64,000 nucleotides of DNA from the NCBI GenBank assembly GCA_023418705.1, contig JAEZYZ010000202.1, positions 10,564 to 74,563 on the forward strand. Reading direction: 5' to 3'. Below are positions 1-12,530 of the stretch, one piece after another. Under the pieces are notes generated by a model. It was not told the origin of the DNA. It was given only the letters and a program-made list of their open reading frames with translations, and made no database searches. The DNA is from Pseudomonadota bacterium (GTDB lineage Bacteria; Myxococcota_A; Polyangia; Polyangiales; Polyangiaceae). How positions within the stretch are numbered: the stretch's first letter is position 1; every line of letters begins with the position of its first letter. The position numbers and the translations under genes were made by a program.

Positions 1-43
1 AGAGTTCGCCGGATGTAGCGCAAAAGCGAGACAGGGGCGTGTT

Positions 44-2274
44 TCAGCCGTGCGGCACCAGGATCAGCGCGCCGAGGGGCGGCAGGTTCAGGTTCAGCGA
101 CTGCGCGCGGTTGTGCATGAAGATGGGATCGGTGTCGATGAGCTTTTGCGTCGGGTAGTCGCTGCCGCCGAACTGCGGATCGTTGGTCGAAAGGCGCTCG
201 AGGTAGCGCCCGGGGCGCGGCGCGCCGATGCGGTAGTTCTCGCGCGGCACGGGCGTGAAGTTCAGCACCACCAGGACGTGCTCGTCGCCATCGCGACGGA
301 CGTAGCTCATGATCGAGCTCTCCCAGTCCGAGCAGTCGATCCAGCTGAAGCTCTCGGGGTTGGGGTCGGCCCGCCAGAGCGGTGGCAGGTCCTTGTAGAG
401 CTTGCCGAGCTCGGCCATGTACCGCTGCAGCGCCTGCCGCTGCGGATCTTCGAGCAGGTGCCAGTCCAGGCTCGAGGTGACGTCCCATTCGCGCTCCTGC
501 GCGAGCTCCGTCCCCATGAACACGAGCTGCTTGCCGGGCCGCGTGTACTGATAGGCCAACAAAAGCCGCAGGTTCGCGAACTTTTGCCAAGGATCGCCGG
601 GCATCTTGCTGAAGAGCGCCCCCTTGCCGTGCACCACTTCATCGTGCGAAATCGAGTTGATGAAGTGCTCGGTGAACTCGTAGAGCATCGAGAACGTCAG
701 GTCGTTCTGGTGGTACTTGCGGTGCACAGGCTCCTTCGAGAAGTACTGCAGGGTGTCGTGCATCCACCCCATGTTCCACTTGAAGGTGAACCCGAGGCCC
801 CCTTCGGAGGCGGGCCGTGACACGCCGCCCCAGGACGTCGACTCCTCCGCGACGGTCATCGCACCCGGGACCTCCTCCTTCACGACGTTGTTGAAGTGGC
901 GCAGAAAATCGATGGCTTCCAGGTTCTCGCGGCCGCCGAAGGCGTTCGGGATCCACTCCCCCTCTTTGCGGCTGTAGTCGAGGTAGAGCATCGACGCGCC
1001 GGCGTCCACCCGCAGCCCATCGACGTGGTATTCGTGCAGCCAGAACAAGGCGTTGGCGATCAGGAAGTTTTTCACCTCCTTACGACCGTAGTTGAAAATA
1101 AGCGTACCCCAGTCCGGGTGTTCGCCGCGGCGCCAGTCCTCGTGCTCGTAGAGCGCCGTGCCGTCGAAGCGGCGCAGCGCGAAGTCGTCCTTGGGGAAGT
1201 GCGCGGGCACCCAGTCCACGATCACGCCGATGCCGTGCTGGTGGCAGTAGTCGACGAACCAGCGAAAGTCGTCCGGGGCTCCGTAGCGCGCGGTGGGCGC
1301 GTAATAGCCCGTCACCTGGTAGCCCCAGGAGGGATAAAACGGGTGCTCGGCGATCGGCATCAGCTCGACATGGGTGAAACCGAAGCGCTTGCAGTGCTCG
1401 ACGAGCCGCGGCGCGATCTCACGGTAGGTCAAGCTGCGGTGATCCTCCTCCGGCACCCGTGCCCAGGATCCGAGGTGCAGCTCGTAGATCGAGATGGGCT
1501 CGCGGAGCAGATCCTTGCTCGCCCGCTCGCGCATCCAGGTCTCGTCGTTCCACGTGTGCCGGCACTGGTGCACGCGCGAGGCCGTGGCGGGGGGGTGTTC
1601 CATCTCGAACGCGTACGGGTCCGTCTTGACGCGCAGCGCCCCCTCCTGCGTTTTCAGCTCGTACTTGTAGAGCGCACCGGGCCCCACCCCCGGGACGAAC
1701 AGCTCCCAAATGCCGGAGGCCCCGAGCGAACGCATCGGCAACAGGCGCCCGTCCCAGGCGTTGAAGTCGCCGACGAGGCTCACGCGCTTGGCGTTCGGCG
1801 CCCAAACGGCGAACGCCGTCCCTTCGATGCCGTCGACCTTGCGCGGGTGCGCCCCCAGCACTTCCCAAAGCCGCCGGTGCGTGCCCTCCCCGAACAGGTA
1901 GCGATCGGTGTCGCCGACCGTCGGCAAGAACCGATACGGATCGTCCCGCTCCCAGCTGGCGCCGTCGGCGAAGCGGAACCTCAAGCGGTACGGCGTGGGG
2001 ATCGCCACCCCCTCGAGGAAGCTCGCGAACAGGCCGCCGCCCAGCCCCTGCATGGGGACCGCGTGCCCGTGGATCAAACACTCCGCCCCGACCGCGTCCG
2101 GGTGGAACGCTCGGATCACGACGCCATCGCGGCCCGCAGAGCTGGTCGGGTGTGCGCCGAGCAGCGAATGCGGGTCGTGGTGCTCGCCGCGCCTGAGCCG
2201 CTCGAGCTGATTGGAATCGCCCGCGAGCACGGAGTCGTCGACGCTGACCGCGCGTGGATGATGGGTATCGTTCA

Positions 2275-2275
<1 letters not shown>
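44..2275 (-). CDS. glgB: 1,4-alpha-glucan branching enzyme
   Basis: GH13 branching enzyme of 743 residues that makes alpha-1,6 branches in the glucan built by GlgE. An N-terminal CBM48-like region precedes the TIM barrel. The nucleophile Asp lies in GLRVDAG (about D424), the acid/base Glu in VAEEST (about E477) and the transition-state Asp in [11 protein letters not shown] chose the ATG at 2275 because an AGGA ribosome site precedes it at better spacing than the adjacent GTG at 2278. Either start overlaps or abuts the glgX stop, which suggests translational coupling. It is the last gene of the glgE-treS/mak-glgX-glgB operon. The length is normal for the family and the assignment is secure. 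Confidence 0.96.
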
Positions 2276-4388
<2,113 letters not shown>

Positions 4389-4392
<4 letters not shown>

Positions 4393-7300
4393 GATGGTGG
4401 CTCCGATTCGTCGAGGACGCCGAGGATGCCCTCGAGCGGGATCGGCGCCCAGCCGGGGCGGTTGTTCAGCTCATAGCCGAGCTCGTACAGGCTCTTCTCG
4501 AGCAGGTGCACCTCGAGCAAAAGCTGCAACGATGGCCGGTCCGCCGGGAGCAGCTCGGATGGGGTGATGACCTCCAGGTACGTCTCCAAAAATGCGCTGG
4601 CGGTCCAGCCGTACCAGATCGGCGCCCATTCTTCGAGCATCGGCAGATCGTCGGGCCGCACCGAGCCGGCGGGCAAGTGCCCGGCCACCATGCCGAAGAC
4701 GGCGTAGTGGAATGACCGGAGCATGCCCGCGACGTCTGCCATTGGGGAGCGGCGGCGACGGCGCTCGGACGGTGACCGAGCCGGCTCCCCCTCGAAGTCG
4801 ATGATGACGAAGTCTCGGCCCGTGTACAGCACCTGTCCGAGGTGGTAGTCGCCGTGAACGCGGATGCGGGCCCCGGGCAGGTCGCGATCGAGCACCACCC
4901 GCAGGCGAGCTCGGATGTCACGCTCGCGCTTGAGCAGCACCCGGGCCGTCTCCGCGGTCTGCTCGGGAAGGGTCGGCAGCTGCTCCTTGAGCGTCTGCAG
5001 CGTGCGCGCGGTCAGGTTGCGGAGCGACTGGTAAAAGGCACGCTTGGGCAGCGCCGTGAACCGGTCGCGATCGAAGGCCGGGTTGTCGCCAGGCGTCGCG
5101 AGGGCGACGTGCAGCTCCGCGGTCCGCCGCCCGAGCAAACGAGCGATGTGCAGGTACCCGCCCAGGCGATCGGCCACCTCGTTCGGCGGCTCCTTGCCGA
5201 AACGATCGAACACATTTCCCTTGAGGGGCGGCACCTCCGGCAGCTCGTGGTGGCGGGTGACCACGCGCTCCAAGAAGCGCTGCAGCTCGTCGGTCGTGTA
5301 GGTCCAGGCGTCGCCCTGGTTTTGGACGTACTCTTGAAAGACGCCGAGCACGGCGCGCTTGCCGCGCCCCCAGTGCGCCTCCAAGTACCCCTGGAGCTCC
5401 GGCACGTGGGCGAGCTCCCGCTTGTTGCGCAGGTGCTGAAGCACCTCGAGCTCCAGGCTCTCGCCTTCTTCCACGCGGCGGATCAGCTTGCCGACGATGC
5501 GGTCGCCGTAGATGTACGACGTATTGCTCTGCTCGGCGCCGATCGCCCGCGCCGTCGGGCGGGCTCCGTCTCCCCGCAAATCGCGCAGCCCGCCGACGGC
5601 GCAGCCGCGCAGCTCGAAGCCCTTCCCCCGCAGCGTCTTCTTGCGCACCACCAGGTCGAGCAGCGCCGCCGCCACGCGCGGGTCCGCAGAGGCGTCGACG
5701 AGCACGCCCGTCTTTTCGGCCGAACGCTTGCCCGTGACCGAGGCGATCATCGCCTCGTGCTGATCGAGCCCGGGGATATAGTTGACCGGCAGCACGTAAA
5801 CTTCGGGATCCCCCTCAGCGAACACCACTTCCACGAACAGGAGCAGGGCCATCCCGCCCCGCGGCCCGAGCGGCACGGCGTCCAAGATCTTGGTGCTCTT
5901 GAGCGAGCGAGCTTTGCTGCGGAACCAGCGCCGGCCGAGGAGGTATTTCGGCAGCAACCGGTCGAGCGGGGACTTGCCCGACAAGACGTCCGTCCAGGCG
6001 CCCGAGATTTCGATGTTCGGCGCGACCTCGTCCAGGCGGACCTCGGCGACTTCGCCACGCGCCAGCGCGAACCAATAAAACCCATGCGGGGCGAGGGTGA
6101 GCAGGTAGGGCAAGTCGCCAATGTGCGGAAACTCGATCTGTCCGAACAGCTCGAGCGGGGCGGCGCCCTTGAACTCGCTCAGATCGAGCTCCACGTACTG
6201 GGCAAAGCGGGAGAGGTTGACGACCACGAGCAGCACCTGGTCGTGGTAGCGCCGCAGAAACGCCAACACTTTGCCGTTCGACGGCGAGAGCACCTCCAGC
6301 GTTCCGCGCCCAAACGCACGGTACTGCTTGCGCAGCGCGATCAGGCGCTTCGTCCACCACAAAAGCGAGCTGGTATTGCTCTGCGCGATCTCGACGTTGA
6401 CCGTCTCGTAGTGGTACTCCGGGTCGACGATGGTCGGCAGGATCAGCCGCTGAGGGTTGGCCTTGGAGAAGCCGGCGTTGCGATCGGGGCTCCACTGCAT
6501 GGGCGTGCGGACGCCGTCGCGGTCGCCGAGATAGACGTTGTCCCCCATCCCGATCTCGTCGCCGTAGTAGATGACGGGCGTCCCGGGCAGCGAGAACAAA
6601 AGCGCGTTCATCAACTCGATGCGCCGCCGATTGTTCTCCAGCAGGGGCGCCAGACGCCGCCGGATGCCGAGGTTGATGCGGGCCTGTCGATCGGCGGCGT
6701 AGGCGCCAACCATGTAGTCCCGCTCCTCGTCGGTGACCATTTCGAGCGTGAGCTCATCATGGTTTCTGAGAAAGATGGCCCACTGACAGTTCTCGGGGAT
6801 CTCGGGCGTCTGCTCGAGGATGTCCACCAGCGGGTAGCGGTCCTCCATCCTGAGCGACATGAACAGCCGCGGCATGATCGGGAAGTGGAACGCCATGTGG
6901 CACTCGTCGCCGTCCCCGAAGTACGCGACCGCGTCTTCCGGCCACTGATTGGCCTCGGCCAGCAGCATGCGCGACGAGAACTTGGAGTCGATGTGCTTGC
7001 GCAGCTTCTTCAGAAAATCGTGCGTCTCCTTCAAGTTCTCGCAGTTGGTGCCGGCCCGCTCGTACAGGTACGGCACGGCGTCGAGCCGCATGCCATCGAC
7101 GCCCAGCGAGAACCAATGGTCAACCACCTCGAACATGGCCTTGTGAACCTCGGGGTTGTCGAAGTTCAAGTCCGGTTGGTGCGAGTAGAAGCGGTGCCAG
7201 AAGTAGGCCTGGGCCACCGGATCCCAGGTCCAGTTCGAGGTCTCGAAATCCTGGAAGATGATGCGCGCCTCCGGCCACTTCCGAGGGTTGTCACTCCAGA

Positions 7301-7688
7301 CGTAGAAGTCGCGCCATTTGCTGCCCGGAGGGGAGCGCCGAGCACGCTGAAACCAAGGATGCTGATCGGAGGTGTGGTTGAGCACCAGCTCGGTCACCAC
7401 CTTCAGCCCGCGACGGTGCGCCTCCTTCAAGAAGGTCTTGAAGTCCCGCAGCGTGCCCGTGACCGGGTGCACGGTCATGTAGTCGGCGGTGTCGTAGCCG
7501 TCGTCACGCAATGGAGAGGGATAGAACGGCAGCAGCCACAACGTGGTCACGCCGAGGTCGTGCAGGTAGTCGAGCTTCTCGGTGAGCCCGCGCAGGTCGC
7601 CGATGCCGTCGTTATCACTGTCATAGAACGACCGAATCCTGAGCTCGTAGAAAATCGCGTCTTTGAACCAGAGCGGATCGTCGGTCAT
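4389..7688 (-). CDS. treS: Trehalose synthase-maltokinase fusion (TreS-Mak)
   Basis: Two-enzyme fusion of 1099 residues. Residues 1 to about 560 are a GH13 trehalose synthase that interconverts trehalose and maltose: VLNHTSDQHPWF, nucleophile D203 in GMRLDAVPY, acid E245 in LLAEANQWP and D311 in LRNHDELT. Residues from about 575 are a maltokinase (Pep2/Mak) with HGDYHLGQ (945-952) and IDFEGEP (963-969), which makes maltose 1-phosphate for GlgE. The gene lies 37 nt downstream of the glgE stop and overlaps glgX. TreS-Mak fusions are known in several bacterial lineages, and the fusion would channel maltose directly into phosphorylation. Both halves keep their catalytic residues. Confidence 0.95.
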
Positions 7689-7725
7689 CGTCTTTCCGAG
7701 AGGCCAGGGATTTCGGGCGCGAAGG

Positions 7726-9681
7726 TCAGCGCACCAAGCGCAGCACGTGCCCGACCTGTTCGGCCGGGTCGAGGCGCACGTAGTTCGGGCCCGGGCGCCA
7801 GCTGTACCGAGCCCCCGTCAACAAGTCCTCCACCTCGAACGGCTCCTCGTCGTCCAGCCCGAACGCGGAGGCCGGCACGTGCACCAGCGACTGGTGCATG
7901 TGGTGCGGGTCGAGGTTGACGACGACGATGAGGTCGTTGCCGGGGCTCGACTTTCGGTAGGCCAGGATCTGCTCGTAGTCGCTCTGCAGAAATTCCAAGT
8001 TCGCGAGCTCGTGGAGCGCGGGATTCTCTCGCCGGATGCGGTTGATCTTGGCGACGTCGCGCTTGATGTTGCCGGGAGCGTTCCAGTCGCGCACGCGGAT
8101 CTCGTACTTCTCGGAGTTCAAGTACTCCTCGCTGCCCGGACGGACGGGGACGTTTTCGCACAGCTCGAAGCCGCTGTAGATGCCGTACACGGGCGCCAGC
8201 GTAGCGGCCAACAAGAGCCGAACGCGGAAGGCGGGGCGGCCGCCGTGCTGCAGGTACTCGTGCAAAATGTCCGGTGTGTTGGCGAAGAAGTTCGGCCGAA
8301 AGTACTCGACCATGTCCGTCCGCGTGAGCTCCGACAGATACTCCTTCAGCTCGCCAGCCGAGTTTTTCCAGGTGAAGTAGCTGTAGCTCTGGGTGAACCC
8401 GAGCTTGGCCAAGCCCTTCATGCGGTTCGGGCGTGTGAACGACTCCGAGAGGAACACCACGTCCGGATGCTGCCGCTGCACCTCACGGATCACCCACTCC
8501 CAGAACGCAAACGGCTTGGTGTGCGGGTTGTCGACGCGGAAGGTCCGAACGCCGTGGTCGATCCAGAACAGGAAGATGTCGCGGCAGGCGTCCCACAGAG
8601 CCTGACGATCGTCGCACCAGAAGTTCAAGGGGTAGATGTCTTCGTACTTTTTTGGGGGGTTCTCCGCGTACTTCAGGCTGCCGTCGGGGCGCACGAAGAA
8701 CCAGTCGGGATGCTCTTTGACCCAAGGGTGATCCGGCGCACACTGCAGGGCGTAGTCGAGGGCCACCTCGATCCCGAGCTCGAGCGCGCTGCGCACCAGG
8801 CGCTTGAAATCCTCGAGCGTCCCGAGCTCGGGGTGGATCGAGGTGTGGCCGCCCTCTTTGGCGCCGATCGCCCACGGGCTCCCGACGTCGCCGGGCGATG
8901 CTTGCAGGGAGTTGTTCCTCCCCTTGCGGTGGACAGTGCCGATCGGGTGGATGGGCGGCAAGTACACCACATCGAAACCCAGGGCGGCGATCTCCGGCAG
9001 CCGCCGCTCGACGTCGGCGAAAGTGCCATGCCGGCCGGGCTCGCTGCTCTGCGAGCGCGGGAAGAGCTCGTACCAGGAGGCGAACGCCGCGAGCTCCCGA
9101 TCGACCTGCACTTCGAGCAGCGGTTCGTAGCGCGTGGCCTCCTCCGGCCGGACGGGACCTCGAATCGCCGCGGAGAGCTCCCCCGAGAACGCCACGCTCA
9201 GCCGCTCGTCGAGCCGGACGTGCTTGTCGGCCAGGGTTCGGCTGGCCGCGAGCACGCGCTCCTTTTGGTCCGCCGGCAACCGCGCCGCGATCCGATCGAG
9301 CCAGCGCGCGCCCTCCATCAGCTCCGCCGAGACGTCTTGCCCGGCGACGATGCGCTTCTTCAGATCCTCGCTCCAGGTCCGGTAGTGGTCGGGCCAGGCC
9401 TGGATGGTGTATTGCCAGCGCCCCAAACGATCGAGGTGAAAGACGCCCGACCAGCGGTCTGGATCGAAGGCATAGGTCAGCGGAGCCTCCTGCCACCCGT
9501 CCTCACCTGGAGGACGATACAAGATCCGGGCGTCGATCAGGTCGTGGCCGTCCTTGAAGATGTTGGCTTCGACTCGAAATTCTTCGCCGATGATGCGTTT
9601 GACGGGGTGCCGGCCGCAGTCGAGCTGGGGCGTGAGCTGCTCGATCACGAGGCGCGGCAGCTCGGGTACTGCTCTGACCAT
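7726..9681 (-). CDS. glgE: Maltose-1-phosphate alpha-1,4-glucan maltosyltransferase
   Basis: GlgE (GH13_3), 651 residues. It transfers maltose from maltose 1-phosphate to the end of an alpha-1,4 glucan. An N-terminal beta-sandwich region precedes the barrel. The nucleophile Asp lies in FRVDNPHTK (about D384) and the acid/base Glu in FLSESFTRP (about E413). I chose the ATG at 9681 because AGGAAGG sits just upstream; an in-frame ATG at 9708 lacks a comparable site. It is the first gene of the glucan operon, so the promoter should lie in 9682-9868, though I could not recognise one there. The complete GlgE route is present without glgC or glgA in the window. Confidence 0.95.
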   Translation of the reverse strand: MVRAVPELPRLVIEQLTPQLDCGRHPVKRIIGEEFRVEANIFKDGHDLIDARILYRPPGEDGWQEAPLTYAFDPDRWSGVFHLDRLGRWQYTIQAWPDHYRTWSEDLKKRIVAGQDVSAELMEGARWLDRIAARLPADQKERVLAASRTLADKHVRLDERLSVAFSGELSAAIRGPVRPEEATRYEPLLEVQVDRELAAFASWYELFPRSQSSEPGRHGTFADVERRLPEIAALGFDVVYLPPIHPIGTVHRKGRNNSLQASPGDVGSPWAIGAKEGGHTSIHPELGTLEDFKRLVRSALELGIEVALDYALQCAPDHPWVKEHPDWFFVRPDGSLKYAENPPKKYEDIYPLNFWCDDRQALWDACRDIFLFWIDHGVRTFRVDNPHTKPFAFWEWVIREVQRQHPDVVFLSESFTRPNRMKGLAKLGFTQSYSYFTWKNSAGELKEYLSELTRTDMVEYFRPNFFANTPDILHEYLQHGGRPAFRVRLLLAATLAPVYGIYSGFELCENVPVRPGSEEYLNSEKYEIRVRDWNAPGNIKRDVAKINRIRRENPALHELANLEFLQSDYEQILAYRKSSPGNDLIVVVNLDPHHMHQSLVHVPASAFGLDDEEPFEVEDLLTGARYSWRPGPNYVRLDPAEQVGHVLRLVR

Positions 9682-9868
9682 CGCCTTCCTCGAAATGCCC
9701 TGCCGCACTGGCTGCCAGGTTGCGACAAGCGCGGGCGAGTTTCATCACGTCCGGCTGTAGCGTCAAGGCGAGTTGTGCCACGGGTCCGGCAATTGGGGCG
9801 GCGCGCGGCGCTTTCACGGGGAATGCCCCGTGCCCGCCGGACGCCGGGACGCCGAAAGTTCGGTGGCG

Positions 9869-10840
9869 TCAGCTGGGTCGCGGTGCCTCCTCACTCTGGT
9901 CCACCCACTCTACCCAGCGACGGATGCCTTCACTCAAGCTCACCCGAGGCGCGTAGCCAAAGGTGGCGTGCGCCTTGCCGACGTCGGCCGCGGTGACGGG
10001 GCTCTCGCCCGGCGCTAGCTCACCCAGTACCACCTTGGGCGCGCAGCCGAGCTGGTCTGCCAACAGCTCGATCAGCCGGCGGACGCGCACGGGTTCGCTG
10101 CGTCCCAAATTGAAGGTGTCGAAGCCGCGGGTCTCGAGCACCCAGTGCATGGCCCCGACCACGCCGTCGACGATATCGCTCACGAAGGTGAAATCGCGCT
10201 CGGTGCGCTCGCCGTGCAGGCGGATCGGGTCGCCAGCGCGCAGCGCCTTGGTGAAGCTCCACATCGCCATGTCGGGCCGACCTCGCGGACCGTACACGGT
10301 GAAGAAGCGCAAGATCGCGGCCGGCAGGCGGTGAATATTGTGGAATGCGTGCGCCATCAGCTCACCGGAACGCTTGCTGGCGGCGTAGGGCGAAAGTGGG
10401 CGGGTTGCCGCGTCGTCCTCGCGAAACGGCGTGGGCGCCTCCGACCCGTAGACGGACGACGTCGAAGCGTAGACGACCGGAACGTTCCCGCGCTTTTGGC
10501 ATGTCGACAAAACGTGCAGCCCGCCGAGCTCGTTGACGGCGACGTAGCTCTCGGGGTCCAGCGTGCTGGTGCGGACGCCCGCCTTGGCGGCCAGGTGCAC
10601 CACCACCTCCGGCTCGGCAGCGTCGAAAGCACGCTCGAGCGCCGGCAGGTCGCGGACGTCGGCCTCGACGAGCCGATAGCTCGGGTGCTTCAGCGCTCGG
10701 GCGACGTTGCGCCTCTTCTGCGCTGGATCGTAGTAAGGATCGAAGTTGTCGAGCACCGTGACCCGGTGCCCGTCGGTGAGCAAGCGATCGGCGACGTTCG
10801 AACCAATGAACCCCGCGCCTCCAGTGACCAGTACGCGCAT
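9869..10840 (-). CDS. NAD-dependent sugar-nucleotide epimerase (extended SDR)
   Basis: Extended short-chain dehydrogenase of 323 residues. The N-terminus VTGGAGFIGSNV is the Rossmann glycine-rich motif. The catalytic Ser/Thr region is STSSVYG and the YxxxK motif is YAASKRSGE. The fold and the FFTVYGPRGRPDMA stretch resemble UDP-glucuronate 4-epimerases, so the likely substrate is a UDP-hexuronate used in polysaccharide synthesis. A dTDP- or GDP-sugar cannot be excluded. The start at 10840 opens directly on the Rossmann motif; an upstream in-frame ATG would add 29 residues of low-quality sequence. It is divergent from the outer-membrane-type gene at 10887, with almost no space between them. 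Confidence 0.85.
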   Translation of the reverse strand: MRVLVTGGAGFIGSNVADRLLTDGHRVTVLDNFDPYYDPAQKRRNVARALKHPSYRLVEADVRDLPALERAFDAAEPEVVVHLAAKAGVRTSTLDPESYVAVNELGGLHVLSTCQKRGNVPVVYASTSSVYGSEAPTPFREDDAATRPLSPYAASKRSGELMAHAFHNIHRLPAAILRFFTVYGPRGRPDMAMWSFTKALRAGDPIRLHGERTERDFTFVSDIVDGVVGAMHWVLETRGFDTFNLGRSEPVRVRRLIELLADQLGCAPKVVLGELAPGESPVTAADVGKAHATFGYAPRVSLSEGIRRWVEWVDQSEEAPRPS

Positions 10841-10886
10841 GACGTTGGCGCATGCTAGCACCCGTCTGCTCGAGTGGTGCGGGCGC

Positions 10887-12482
10887 GTGGGCACTCCGTG
10901 CGTGGTTTTTCTGCTCCTCGGCGCCACCTCTGCGGCCGCTCAGCCCCTGGAGCCCTGGTCGGACGAGCCCAGCGCGCCCGAAACGCGGCACGCCTTCGGC
11001 AGCTACGGCGTTTCGGCGAGCGCCGAGTACCGCTCGATCGCGGTCGGGGGGCTGCCCCTCGATTTCCAGCGCGGCACGGATCTGGTGCTGGTCGAACAGC
11101 GGCTCCGGCTCGGGGCGAGCGTGGACTACGACGAGTGGGTCGCGCTGACCCTGTCGATCGACGGGCTGGATGGGGCGGTCTGGGGACGACACCCGAGCGC
11201 CGCCGCCGTGACCGCGGGCCCGACCGCCCCCGCCTTCGGGGCCGCCGGGGCCCGCGTCGGCTATCGGGGCGTGGGAGAGCCCACCCTTCCAGAGAGCTAC
11301 GGTCTCGTGCTCGACCGGATCGAGTCGATCGAGCTGCGGCTCGCCTACGGCGAGCTCTGGACGGACATTGGCCTGTTCCGAATCGGGCGGCAAACGGCGT
11401 TTCCTGGCTCTTCGATCCTGGCGTCCGACGCGGCGGCGCGGACCAATCGTTTCGGCTACGCGGGAGACGGCGACCTGGTCGATCGGGTGCTGTACGTGAC
11501 CAAGCCGTTCGAAGCGGGGAAGGAGCCCAAGCAGCGCGACCGCTCGGAGGATCGGGGCCTGTTCACGTTCCTCCACTACGATCGCCTGGCCGATGCGCGC
11601 CCCACCACCGGGAGCGACGATGTCCAGTCCGGCGGCGTCGGCGTGCGCTGGCTCGAGCCGCGCCCCGACCTGCGCCAGTCCTTCGACCTGTGGGCGCTCG
11701 TTTCGCATCGCTGGCAGACCAGCACCGACACCCACCTGACGACGTTCGGGCTGCGCGCCCTCGCCACGGGCCATCGCCTCAGCGCCGGCGTGGAGCTCTT
11801 GGCGACCACGGGGGACAGCGCCGCCGCCGCCAGAGTGCTCGCGCTGGACGAGACGGCGGGCCCAGAGGCCGTGCGACAATTCGGCGCCCGCGGCGTCCTG
11901 CGCTGGGACGAGCCCAGCTTCACACTCTATCTGGAGATCGATCACGCCTCGGGGGACGGCGCCCCCGGCGCGGGCACGCCCTACACCCGCTTTGCCTTTA
12001 GCCCGGACGCCAACGTCGGTTTGCTGCTGTTCGAGCGGGTGCTGGCGTACGAGTCCGCTCGCTCGGCCGCCGCCGCCGGCGCGTTGCTGGAAGGTGCGGG
12101 CATGGATCCCGCCGGTGCCGACATCCTCGCGACCCGCGGCGCCTTCACGAGCGCGACCGCCATCTTTCCGCAGCTCGACCTCAGGCCGACCGACGATCTG
12201 CTCTTGCGATACGGGGTGCTGGTCGCGTGGTCGCCGGTGCGCCTCAGCGACCCGGTCCGCAGCGGACTCACGTCCGGCCCCGCCGCGGTGAACTACCACG
12301 GCGGCGCGCCCGGCCAGTTCTACGGCGTCGAGCTGGACGCACGGGTGAGCTGGTCGTACGTCGAACACTTCTTCCTCGACCTGGAAGGCGCGCTGCTCTT
12401 GCCCGGCGACGCCCTCGAGGACGAAAACGGGGAGGCGCCCAACAGCGGTCTCGCCCAGCTCCGGGCGACTTTCCTGTTTTGA
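10887..12482 (+). CDS. Predicted outer-membrane beta-barrel-like exported protein
   Basis: Exported protein of unknown function, about 531 residues. From a GTG at 10887 it begins with a typical signal peptide (hydrophobic VVFLLLGATSAAAQP, cleavage after AAA). An in-frame ATG at 10839 would add 16 residues and would overlap the divergent epimerase start. The mature part has alternating amphipathic stretches rich in Tyr, Trp, Gly and Asp, as in outer-membrane barrels, and ends in LRATFLF, a terminal aromatic typical of barrel proteins. It resembles the large 'TIGR' hypothetical outer-membrane proteins of myxobacteria, but I cannot name a family with certainty. Confidence 0.6.
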   Translation: MGTPCVVFLLLGATSAAAQPLEPWSDEPSAPETRHAFGSYGVSASAEYRSIAVGGLPLDFQRGTDLVLVEQRLRLGASVDYDEWVALTLSIDGLDGAVWGRHPSAAAVTAGPTAPAFGAAGARVGYRGVGEPTLPESYGLVLDRIESIELRLAYGELWTDIGLFRIGRQTAFPGSSILASDAAARTNRFGYAGDGDLVDRVLYVTKPFEAGKEPKQRDRSEDRGLFTFLHYDRLADARPTTGSDDVQSGGVGVRWLEPRPDLRQSFDLWALVSHRWQTSTDTHLTTFGLRALATGHRLSAGVELLATTGDSAAAARVLALDETAGPEAVRQFGARGVLRWDEPSFTLYLEIDHASGDGAPGAGTPYTRFAFSPDANVGLLLFERVLAYESARSAAAAGALLEGAGMDPAGADILATRGAFTSATAIFPQLDLRPTDDLLLRYGVLVAWSPVRLSDPVRSGLTSGPAAVNYHGGAPGQFYGVELDARVSWSYVEHFFLDLEGALLLPGDALEDENGEAPNSGLAQLRATFLF

Positions 12483-12530
12483 CCCCGCGGGCGCTTGCCA
12501 GTGCGTTCGGCACGGAGCAACCTGGCTAGC